Positions 1-4,384 of a DNA stretch of 6,605 nucleotides are shown here, in pieces. The DNA is from Deltaproteobacteria bacterium. Its GTDB lineage: Bacteria > Desulfobacterota > Desulfarculia > Adiutricales > Adiutricaceae. Under the pieces are notes generated by a model, which saw only the letters and a list, made by a program, of their open reading frames with translations, ran no database searches and had not been told where the DNA came from. The position numbers and the translations under genes are program-made. Location of the stretch: assembly GCA_031278835.1 (NCBI GenBank), contig JAITJP010000197.1, forward strand, positions 1-6,605, written 5' to 3'. The first letter of the stretch is position 1. Each line of letters begins with the position of its first letter.

Positions 1-105
1 GTCCCGGCCGACGAGGTCAGATACCAGTGGGTGCCTCAGGAAAAGGACTTGGATCCCCTAAAGGCCCTGGGCAAAACCATCGCCGACCTGATCAAAAAGC
101 TGTGA
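1..105 (+). CDS. C-terminal end of an unrecognised protein (partial)
   Basis: Frame 1 is open from the left edge to a TGA at 103-105 and gives 34 residues, beginning VPADEVRYQWVPQE and ending in a lysine-rich amphipathic stretch (KTIADLIKKL). The codon choice (GCC, CTG, GAC, AAG) matches the neighbouring real genes, so this looks like a true gene end and not chance. Too little is present to name the family; a helical C-terminus is all that can be described. The ybaK start lies 7 bases downstream on the same strand, so the two genes are probably one transcription unit with translational coupling. The 5' part lies outside the window. Confidence 0.7.
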   Translation, partial: VPADEVRYQWVPQEKDLDPLKALGKTIADLIKKL

Positions 106-112
106 GCCTCAA

Positions 113-610
113 TTGAGTCGGCCTAAGGTCATAGCCAAAACCAACGCCGCCAGAATTCTCGACGATCTGGGGGTGACCTATACCATGGTCACCTGCCAGG
201 TCACCGAGAATGATTTAAGCGCCGAGACCGCCGCCCAGGAGCTTAATCTGCCCCTGGAGATGGTTTACAAAACCCTTCTCCTAAAGGGTCATCCCCATGG
301 TCACTTGGAAGCCTGCCTACCGGCCGGAACCGAACTGGACCTAAAAGCCCTGGCCAAGGCCTCAGCCAACCGCTCCATGGCCCTAGTCCCCCTAAAAGAT
401 CTCTTTGCCTTAACCGGTTACCAACGAGGGGGCTGCTCGCCCCTAGGTAGCCGCCGCTCCTACCCGGTTTTTGTCCACCAGGAGGTCACCAAGCTAGAAA
501 AACTGGCCATAAACGCCGGGGCCCGGGGCCATATGCTCTTACTTAGGCCCGATGATTTTATCAAGGCCACCAAAGCCACCCTGGCCATGATCGCCAGGCC
601 CAAAGCTTAA
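113..610 (+). CDS. ybaK: Cys-tRNA(Pro)/Cys-tRNA(Cys) deacylase, YbaK/EbsC family
   Basis: This is a cytoplasmic trans-editing enzyme that hydrolyses Cys-tRNA(Pro) formed by mistake by prolyl-tRNA synthetase. The 165 residues match the usual length of about 160. What shows the family: the invariant substrate-binding lysine in VYKTLLLKG (K53), the motif GYQRGGCSPLG (residues 102-112), which is the YbaK signature GYxxGGxSPxG, and NAGARGHMLLLRPDDF near the C-terminus, where the family has its second glycine-rich loop. The start is TTG at 113: an in-frame stop at 89-91 closes the frame upstream and the next ATG (185) would remove about 24 residues of the N-terminal strand. No clear Shine-Dalgarno precedes it, which fits coupling to the gene ending 7 bases upstream. 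Within the YbaK/ProX superfamily the GGCSP motif favours YbaK. Exact tRNA specificity cannot be read from sequence. Confidence 0.93.
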   Translation: MSRPKVIAKTNAARILDDLGVTYTMVTCQVTENDLSAETAAQELNLPLEMVYKTLLLKGHPHGHLEACLPAGTELDLKALAKASANRSMALVPLKDLFALTGYQRGGCSPLGSRRSYPVFVHQEVTKLEKLAINAGARGHMLLLRPDDFIKATKATLAMIARPKA

Positions 611-888
611 GCCTGGCCCCAACCCTTGACCTTTGACCTGGCTTTAATCTTTTGACCAACTAGACCATCTTCTTGAGCCGCCCAAGGGGCCAAAGCCCCC
701 AACTCCCAAACCCACCTGGCCTTTAAACCAGGCCACCAAAGCCTGGTTTGACTATTGTCCAAACTCGCGATATTGTATTGACTTATTTTCTGGTCCGCCT
801 CCCCAAGTAGCGGCTGAAATTTTTCCTTTAATCCTGGACCGTCCGCTTTTTTTTCTCCAAAATAACTAATTCTGGGTGACCTTTTCAC
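607..888 (-). CDS. Doubtful small ORF, Trp-rich, no recognised family
   Basis: An open frame of 93 codons runs from GTG at 888 to TAA at 607-609, overlapping the last bases of ybaK tail to tail. The product is basic, rich in tryptophan (LWWPGLKARWVWELG) and has no family I recognise. No Shine-Dalgarno precedes the GTG. It begins 15 bases after the stop of the broken gene at 904-1164 and is in exactly the same frame, so it may be decayed coding sequence or a readthrough extension instead of a gene. A 9-bp perfect hairpin (725-749) lies inside it. Against it: no motif, GTG start without a ribosome binding site, and poor match to the codon pattern of the strong genes. Treat as hypothetical. Confidence 0.22.
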   Translation of the reverse strand: MKRSPRISYFGEKKADGPGLKEKFQPLLGEADQKISQYNIASLDNSQTRLWWPGLKARWVWELGALAPWAAQEDGLVGQKIKARSKVKGWGQA

Positions 889-903
889 TGGATTTAGTTT
901 TTT
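611..903. other. Stretch with no confident gene
   Basis: Between the ybaK stop and the broken minus-strand gene I see only the doubtful ORF at 607-888 and the hairpin at 725-749. No + strand frame looks coding. The segment is probably decayed or intergenic DNA. Confidence 0.4.
725..749. other. Perfect 9-bp inverted repeat
   Basis: AAACCAGGC at 725-733 and GCCTGGTTT at 741-749 are exact reverse complements around a 7-base loop (CACCAAA). It lies 115 bases after the ybaK stop but is not followed by a T-run on the + strand, so it is not a standard intrinsic terminator. It could be a Rho-type 3' hairpin for ybaK or chance inside the doubtful minus-strand ORF. Confidence 0.35.
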
Positions 904-1164
904 TTACCAGTAATCATCTAATCCATCAAGCGCTTTAACCTTAAGCAAAACTTTTTGTTTCAAATCAGGGCTCATTTCGGCTAAAATATCTGACCATGGG
1001 CTGTGGGAGTGGGCCACCAGCCAGGTTATGGTTTCCCCCTTCACCAGCCCCAAGACTAGCCAAAAATAAGCCCCCGGCCTCACCTCGATTCCCGTAATCC
1101 CCCCGCGGGTCTAAGAGCGAAAAAACGACTTTGTCGCCAAATAATCGTCAAAAAATTCGACCAA
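904..1164 (-). pseudogene. Small protein gene interrupted by an in-frame TAG
   Basis: Reading the minus strand, GGAGGGAGGTCACC stands immediately before a TTG at 1164-1162, giving perfect GGAGG at 5 and 9 bases from the start, the strongest ribosome binding site in the window. The frame runs MVEFFDDYLATKSFFRS, meets TAG at 1113-1111 (codon 18), then continues for 68 coherent codons: TRGGITGIEVRPGAYFW, LVLGLVKGETITWLVAHSHS, PWSDILAEMSPDLKQKV, and a C-terminus LDGLDDYW before TAA (906-904). The product would be 86 residues counting the amber codon. I do not recognise the family. The simplest reading is a gene broken by one substitution, for example CAG to TAG. Alternatives are a sequencing error, re-initiation at GTG 1083 giving 59 residues, or amber suppression. 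rlmE in the same window uses TAG as its stop, which argues against general reassignment. The gene is divergent from the transporter at 1333. Confidence 0.6.
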
Positions 1165-1178
1165 GGTGACCTCCCTCC
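1165..1178 (-). promoter_or_regulatory. Strong Shine-Dalgarno of the TAG-interrupted gene
   Basis: On the minus strand the bases read GGAGGGAGGTCACC directly before the TTG start. Two overlapping GGAGG cores lie at suitable spacing (5 and 9 bases). This site decides the TTG start and is the main reason for believing that a gene existed here. Confidence 0.6.
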
Positions 1179-1269
1179 ACAGCCCAAGCCAGGAAAAACC
1201 AAGCGAACTTAGATATCGGCCCCTTAGGTTTTTGGCTATTATTTAAGAAAAAGTCAGATTTCGTTCAGT

Positions 1270-1279
1270 TTTCGCGAAA
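1270..1279. promoter_or_regulatory. Palindrome between divergent genes, possible operator
   Basis: TTTCGCGAAA is a perfect 10-base palindrome. It lies in the divergent spacer between the broken minus-strand gene (start 1164) and the transporter, 14 bases before the outer ATG and 53 before the preferred ATG. Position and symmetry would suit a dimeric repressor, but no second copy or regulator gene is visible, and no convincing sigma70 promoter could be placed around it. A 10-base palindrome can occur by chance. Confidence 0.25.
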
Positions 1280-1332
1280 GCTAACCTCAATCCATGCCTC
1301 AATTTTCTCCGAGGTCTCACCGCGGTTGTCTA

Positions 1333-2604
1333 ATGAAAGAAAATAAGAAAAAAGATTACTATTACGCCGAGGATGAGTCCGGCCAAAAACTTTGGTCGGC
1401 CGGCTTTCGGGCCTTCATCTTCTTAAATGTCTTCGTGTTTTTGGGTTTTGACGTCTTGTTGCCCACCCTAACCGTTTATTTGGAGGAGCACGGTCATTCC
1501 AGAGACGCCATAGGTCGAATTTTTAGCTTTTTTACCGTGGCCGCCATTATTATGCGCATGGTGGCCCCAAGGTTAGTTTTAATCATAAAACCCTTTACCT
1601 TGGTTAGGTTAGGACTATTAATCTCCGGCTTGGCGGTTTTTAGTTACTATTTCGCCCACACGGCCCCGACGGCCAGCCTGGCCAGGTTTTTCCATGGCCT
1701 GGGCTTTGGCATCGCCGCCACCGTGCTCACCTCCATGTCCGCCCAAATCATTCCGGCCAATAAAATGGCCCAGGGCATGGGCTTTTTAGGCCTGGGTACG
1801 ATTTTGACCTTGGCCGTGGGGCCATCCTTGGGCATCTGGTTACGGGATACTTTTAATTACCTGGTCATGTTTTTGGTGGTCAGCGGCTTTTATATATCGG
1901 CTTTTCTCTGGACCTTAAAAATGCCCAATATTGAGTTGCCGGCTCCGCCCCCGGATAAAGCCAAACCCAAACTGGTTTTTCTAAGCCGTTCCGCCTTGGC
2001 CCCGTCGCTGATGATGTTTATGGTGGGTATCTCCATTGCCGCCATCACCATATACTTGGCCTTGTATTTTAAGGAAATAAATTTTAACCGAACCGGACAT
2101 TTTTTCGCCATGGCCACCATCGGCATCCTCATTTCCAGAATTTGGGCCGGTCAAATCCAAGATCGTTTTGGCCATCGCCTGGTCATCCTGCCGGCCATCC
2201 TTTCCATGACCATTGGCGTGTTTTTAATCCCTTACGCCCAATCCACCAGCCTTTTATTGGTGGCCGCTATTTTTTGGGGTTTATCCACCGGAACCATCTT
2301 CCCCAGCGTTCAGGCCTTGGCCTTTACCTCGGTTAGCCCCCACCAGAGAACGGCCACGGCCTCATCGCTTTTTAACGCCTTTGACGTGGGCATTGGTTTT
2401 GGCTCAATCCTTTTGGGCCTAGTTTGCGAATATAAAGGCACTTACCTAGTGGCTTTTAAGGGGGCCCTAATAAACTGTTTGGCCTTTATATGTTTTTACA
2501 TATTTTATTATTTCATCCTCCATCCGCCCAAAGCCAAGCCCAAAGCCCAAGCCCCACCCCGCAAAAATGGCTTGCTCCAGGAAAGGGAAAATAAGCCCGT
2601 GTAA
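1333..2604 (+). CDS. Major facilitator superfamily (MFS) transporter, 12 TM
   Basis: Predicted inner-membrane secondary transporter of 423 residues with two six-helix halves. Hydrophobic segments lie near residues 25-45, 60-79, 89-107, 114-137, 148-169 and 174-195, then a cytoplasmic proline/lysine-rich loop at 196-221 (PAPPPDKAKPK), then 223-246, 255-271, 282-302, 306-328, 341-364 and 372-396. The MFS loop signature appears before TM9 as GQIQDRFGHR (273-282), and TM4 starts with RFFHGLGFG, the arginine-glycine pattern of the family. The tail (398-423) is basic and proline-rich. The substrate cannot be told; the fold resembles drug or metabolite efflux members. An in-frame ATG at 1294 would add 13 residues (MPQFSPRSHRGCL) of unlike codon use. 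Neither start has a good Shine-Dalgarno, and I prefer 1333, followed by the AAA-rich codons typical of a start. It is divergent from the broken gene at 904-1164 and convergent with rlmE. Confidence 0.9.
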   Translation: MKENKKKDYYYAEDESGQKLWSAGFRAFIFLNVFVFLGFDVLLPTLTVYLEEHGHSRDAIGRIFSFFTVAAIIMRMVAPRLVLIIKPFTLVRLGLLISGLAVFSYYFAHTAPTASLARFFHGLGFGIAATVLTSMSAQIIPANKMAQGMGFLGLGTILTLAVGPSLGIWLRDTFNYLVMFLVVSGFYISAFLWTLKMPNIELPAPPPDKAKPKLVFLSRSALAPSLMMFMVGISIAAITIYLALYFKEINFNRTGHFFAMATIGILISRIWAGQIQDRFGHRLVILPAILSMTIGVFLIPYAQSTSLLLVAAIFWGLSTGTIFPSVQALAFTSVSPHQRTATASSLFNAFDVGIGFGSILLGLVCEYKGTYLVAFKGALINCLAFICFYIFYYFILHPPKAKPKAQAPPRKNGLLQERENKPV

Positions 2605-2646
2605 AAAAACCCAGCCCGGTTCGGTCAAGCCTTTTGGCTTTACCGA
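2603..2646 (-). terminator. Intrinsic terminator of rlmE in the convergent junction
   Basis: TCGGT-C-AAGCC (2621-2631) and GGCTT-T-ACCGA (2636-2646) form ten base pairs with one C/T mismatch around a TTTT loop. Read on the minus strand, the hairpin is followed after about 11 bases (including CCGGG and CTGGG) by T7, the complement of the A-run at 2603-2609. Flanking CCCGG/CCGGG (2615-2619, 2653-2657) may lengthen the stem and bring it closer to the T-run. It sits only 17 bases after the transporter stop and the T-run overlaps that stop codon. It may also slow + strand transcription, though there is no T-run on that side. Confidence 0.65.
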
Positions 2647-2648
2647 GC

Positions 2649-3260
2649 CTAGCCGGGATTATTCAGTAAGCCTCGGTTAAGAACGAATATTTCTTGACTG
2701 GCCTTGCGGCTGGCCTTGGGTTTAAGACGAATTTGTTTTTCATAAAATAAATTTAGGCTTTTTAAAAATTCATCCCCCTCGGGACTTTGAAATATTTTTA
2801 GTAAAAAATCCGCTCCTTTAACCGACAAGGCCTGGGCCCATTGCCAGGCCGCGGCGCATAATTCCAAGCTCTTGGCTTGATCTATTTCCTTTCGGCCAGA
2901 AGTTTTCGGGGCCAGGTCCGAAAGAATGATCTGAAAAGGCCCGTACTCTTGAGCCGGCTCCAGGCCCTCGGCCAGCAATAAATCGACTTTTTTAAAAATC
3001 ACATTTTTGGGGAGCCCGGCCGCCTGGGGCGGATTTAAATCCAAGCCCAAAACCAAGCCCCCAGGGCCCACGGCCTTGGCCGCGTACAAAGTCCAGCTGC
3101 CCGGCGCGCAGCCCAGATCCAAGACCCGCATCCCGGGCTTAAATAAGCGATATTTCTCATCAAACTCTTCTAGTTTCCAAACCGATCGGGCCGGATATTT
3201 TTCTTTCCTGGCCTTTTGGCTGTAGAAATCGTCAATACGTTTACGATCTTTAATGGTCAC
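2649..3260 (-). CDS. rlmE: 23S rRNA (uridine-2'-O-)-methyltransferase RlmE (FtsJ/RrmJ)
   Basis: Uses S-adenosylmethionine to methylate the 2'-OH of U2552 (E. coli numbering) in the A-loop of 23S rRNA during late 50S assembly. The 203 residues compare with 209 in E. coli. The full K-D-K-E catalytic set is visible: K29 in SVWKL, D115 in LSDLAPKTSG, K155 in FLLKIFQ and E190 in SQEIFVLN. The SAM-binding loop is LDLGCAPGSW (47-56) and the ribose-binding acidic strand is LGLDLNP (71-77). The start is GTG at 3260, preceded by AAGGA nine bases upstream. The stop is TAG, with a TAA backup two codons later. It is encoded opposite to both flanking genes, so it is its own unit, probably from the AT-rich region upstream. 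All key residues are present, so it should be active. Confidence 0.97.
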   Translation of the reverse strand: MTIKDRKRIDDFYSQKARKEKYPARSVWKLEEFDEKYRLFKPGMRVLDLGCAPGSWTLYAAKAVGPGGLVLGLDLNPPQAAGLPKNVIFKKVDLLLAEGLEPAQEYGPFQIILSDLAPKTSGRKEIDQAKSLELCAAAWQWAQALSVKGADFLLKIFQSPEGDEFLKSLNLFYEKQIRLKPKASRKASQEIFVLNRGLLNNPG

Positions 3261-3283
3261 CTGAACTTTTCCTTAAAATAATG

Positions 3284-3289
3284 ATAATA
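3284..3289 (-). promoter_or_regulatory. Possible -10 box for rlmE
   Basis: The minus strand reads TATTAT 24 bases upstream of the rlmE GTG, in AT-rich DNA, which would leave a leader of about 17 bases containing the AAGGA ribosome binding site. No good -35 hexamer stands at 16-18 bases (TTGGGT is at about 21), so this rests on the -10 alone. Confidence 0.25.
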
Positions 3290-3362
3290 TTCAACTTGAA
3301 CCTTTTTTTCACCCAATTAAAGCAACTAAAATAAAAAACAAATAAAAACCATAAGTTTTTAC

Positions 3363-3461
3363 TTAAATTTTTTCCATTTTTTTTAGTAAAATTTCTTCTT
3401 TACGAAAAACTAAGCCAGCCCCTTTATCAATTAAAAACTCAGCTATTTTGGCCCATTCTAT
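3363..3461 (-). pseudogene. Possible C-terminal remnant of a glycosyltransferase
   Basis: In the AT-rich spacer upstream of rlmE, the minus strand holds 32 open codons between TAA (3464-3462) and TAA (3365-3363). They read IEWAKIAEFLIDKGAGL then VFRKEEILLKKMEKI. The pattern of a helix, then GAGLVxR, then an acidic or basic helix, resembles the C-terminus of GT-B glycosyltransferases such as KDO transferase, where a loop of type 'LLxxGAGxxVxDxxEL' closes the sugar-nucleotide site. There is no start codon in frame before the fragment and no upstream continuation in any frame that I could follow. It could be a decayed gene end or a chance ORF in lysine-rich AT DNA. Confidence 0.22.
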
Positions 3462-3536
3462 TTAACTTTTAAGGCAGTTATAAAATAGTGACTTTTGATT
3501 TTAGAACCTAAGGGCTTAAAAAAATTAGATTCGCTC

Positions 3537-3566
3537 TTGACTTGACCCCCTTAAATCTCCCATAAT
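3537..3566 (+). promoter_or_regulatory. Near-consensus sigma70 promoter of the tsaE leader
   Basis: TTGACT (3537-3542, five of six to TTGACA) and CATAAT (3561-3566, five of six to TATAAT) are separated by 18 bases. A second TTGACC overlaps at 3542-3547, but its spacing of 13 is too short. Transcription would start near 3573 and run toward tsaE, about 205 bases downstream. It is the best promoter visible in the window. It could drive tsaE-lysC, a small RNA ending at the terminator at 3677, or both. Confidence 0.6.
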
Positions 3567-3595
3567 GGGGAATTCCAAAGCGGCCCCATAGCCCT

Positions 3596-3614
3596 TGGAT
3601 TTGCCAAAAATCCA
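3596..3614 (+). other. Leader hairpin, possible anti-antiterminator
   Basis: TGGATTT and AAATCCA form a perfect 7-bp stem with a GCCAA loop. The left arm lies within the first copy of the repeated 10-mer GCCCTTGGAT (3591-3600), so forming this hairpin would block the alternative anti-terminator pairing and allow the downstream terminator. Confidence 0.4.
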
Positions 3615-3629
3615 TTGTTTTCGGGCTGA

Positions 3630-3677
3630 TATCCAGGCCCCCTTGGCTCCAATGGGCCCTTGGATAGTTTTTTTTTT
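3630..3677 (+). terminator. Strong intrinsic terminator upstream of tsaE
   Basis: TATCCA (3630-3635) pairs with TGGATA (3661-3666), and GGCCC (3636-3640) with GGGCC (3654-3658), leaving a 2-base CT bulge and a 13-base loop. The stem of 11 pairs is followed by one G and then T10 (3668-3677), an excellent Rho-independent terminator on the + strand. It stands about 100 bases upstream of the tsaE start, so read-through must be allowed or controlled if the promoter at 3537 serves tsaE. No gene ends just before it on this strand, which excludes an ordinary 3' role. Confidence 0.65.
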
Positions 3678-3769
3678 GGGCTCTCCCAAAAAGGGCCTTG
3701 GAAAGTTTTTTTGGTTCTCTCAAAAAGTTCCTTGGAAAGTTTTTTTAGCTCTCTCAAACAGGGCCTTGG
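3654..3769. repeat. Imperfect tandem repeat with T-tracts, about 3.3 copies
   Basis: Three consecutive units are visible: 3654-3692 (39 bases), 3693-3726 (34) and 3727-3760 (34), with a partial fourth (GGGCCTTGG, 3761-3769). Each unit has a GGGCCTTGGAAAG-like head, a run of 7-10 T, then a CTCTC(CC)AAAAA tail. In unit 1 TTTTTGGG and CCCAAAAA form an 8-bp hairpin around CTCT; unit 2 keeps a weaker form. The head of unit 1 is the right arm of the terminator, so the array looks like terminator tails duplicated toward tsaE. It ends 9 bases before the tsaE ATG. On the minus strand the units translate to repetitive KKLSK peptides that I consider spurious. Confidence 0.65.
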
Positions 3770-3778
3770 GTAGGCTTA

Positions 3779-4288
3779 ATGATTATAACCGAAAACTTGC
3801 CCAGTCTCCCAGGTAGTCTGGAATTAGCCGGGCCGGAAATAACCAAAAAAGCCGGGGCTTTGATGGGCCAAGCCTTGTTAAAGGAAAGTCTGGCCGCCTT
3901 TCTGGTGACCCTGGAAGGGCCCCTGGGAGCCGGAAAAACCACCCTTTGCCAGGGCCTGGCCGTGGCCATGGGGGCCCAAGCCCAGGAAGTGGTCAGCCCA
4001 ACTTTCACGCTTTGTAACGTTTACTCGGCCCAAAAAACCTTATACCATCTGGATCTCTACCGTCTTGACCCGCTTAGGGCCGCCCAAGAATTTATTGGAG
4101 CCGGTTTAGATGAGTGCCTTGACGGCCTTTGTCTGGTAGAATGGCCAGAGAGACTTAGTCAAAACTTCTGGCCCGACCAGAGACTGGGGCTTAAGTTTGA
4201 ATTAAGCGACCAGGGCCGGACCCTTAAAGCTTTTGGCCAAAACCAAGTCGCCCAGCGGCTCTGGCAAGCGGCTTTAAGCCTAAGCTAA
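3779..4288 (+). CDS. tsaE: tRNA t6A37 biosynthesis ATPase TsaE (YjeE)
   Basis: Small cytoplasmic P-loop ATPase that works with TsaB and TsaD to transfer threonylcarbamoyl to A37 of ANN-decoding tRNAs, an essential step for decoding. At 169 residues it is slightly longer than E. coli YjeE (about 153), with a longer N-terminus. The Walker A is GPLGAGKTT (47-55). The family motifs follow in order: VVSPTFTL (71-78, switch-like), YHLDLYRLD (89-97) with D92 for Mg2+, and LVEWPER (119-125), the strand with the conserved E-W pair that contacts nucleotide. The start is ATG at 3779; the preceding GGGTAGG is only a modest ribosome binding site, and no better in-frame start lies upstream. lysC follows after 96 bases on the same strand, so they are probably co-transcribed. 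Transcription must cross the terminator and T-tract repeats upstream. Confidence 0.96.
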   Translation: MIITENLPSLPGSLELAGPEITKKAGALMGQALLKESLAAFLVTLEGPLGAGKTTLCQGLAVAMGAQAQEVVSPTFTLCNVYSAQKTLYHLDLYRLDPLRAAQEFIGAGLDECLDGLCLVEWPERLSQNFWPDQRLGLKFELSDQGRTLKAFGQNQVAQRLWQAALSLS

Positions 4289-4384
4289 AAAAAACCCATT
4301 GCCTTAACCAGTAAGCCAAATCGCTCAAAATCGATTTTCGCCAGGTCAAGACCTTGCCTAAAGGCCTGACTGAGGATAAAAATA
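4270..4384 (+). other. tsaE-lysC spacer with short palindromes
   Basis: The end of tsaE and the spacer hold GGCTTTAAGCC (4270-4280) and AAAATCGATTTT (4327-4338), both near-perfect or perfect palindromes, and a small GCCT-AA-AGGC element near 4365-4375. None is followed by a T-run, so no terminator separates tsaE and lysC. GAGGA eight bases before the lysC ATG is a good ribosome binding site. I see no promoter strong enough to name. Confidence 0.3.

Larger units (their letters stand above)
3261..3536. other. AT-rich intergenic stretch without an intact gene
   Basis: Between the rlmE start and the promoter at 3537 the sequence is visibly richer in A and T than the rest, with many homopolymer runs and stops in every frame. 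Apart from the possible rlmE -10 box and the short remnant at 3363-3461 I see nothing that can be named. The composition break may reflect a lost or decayed gene or simply a promoter-rich spacer. Confidence 0.5.
3573..3677 (+). ncRNA. Candidate attenuator leader or small RNA of about 100 nt
   Basis: A promoter at 3537-3566 and an intrinsic terminator ending in T10 at 3668-3677 bracket about 105 bases with no usable ORF. Inside are a 7-bp hairpin (TGGATTT 3596-3602 with AAATCCA 3608-3614) and the terminator stem (3630-3666). The 10-mer GCCCTTGGAT occurs identically at 3591-3600 and 3656-3665, so the segment ATCCAGGC (3631-3638) can pair with either copy. This gives an anti-terminator or a terminator, while the 5' hairpin would hide the first copy. 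Such a three-way switch is the hallmark of attenuators and riboswitches. It does not match any riboswitch class I recognise, including the lysine riboswitch, and at this length the aptamer would have to be small. An independent sRNA is the alternative. Confidence 0.4.

Noticed and set aside
1111..1113. General reassignment of TAG as a sense codon
   Set aside because: rlmE in the same window ends with TAG at a family-typical length (203 residues), although a backup TAA follows two codons later.
3564..3590. Possible 8-codon leader peptide (MGNSKAAP)
   Set aside because: Its ATG overlaps the -10 box, so it would not be in the transcript from this promoter, and it has no run of threonine or lysine codons expected for peptide attenuation of this pathway.
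3573..3677. Lysine riboswitch upstream of lysC
   Set aside because: The known lysine riboswitch is about 170 nt or longer with a five-helix junction; this leader is about 100 nt, without the expected helices, and precedes tsaE, not lysC directly.
3508..3757. Minus-strand ORFs with repeated KKLSK peptides
   Set aside because: They are translations of the T-tract tandem repeat and the leader; no ribosome binding site, no family, and they overlap the promoter and terminator signals on the + strand.
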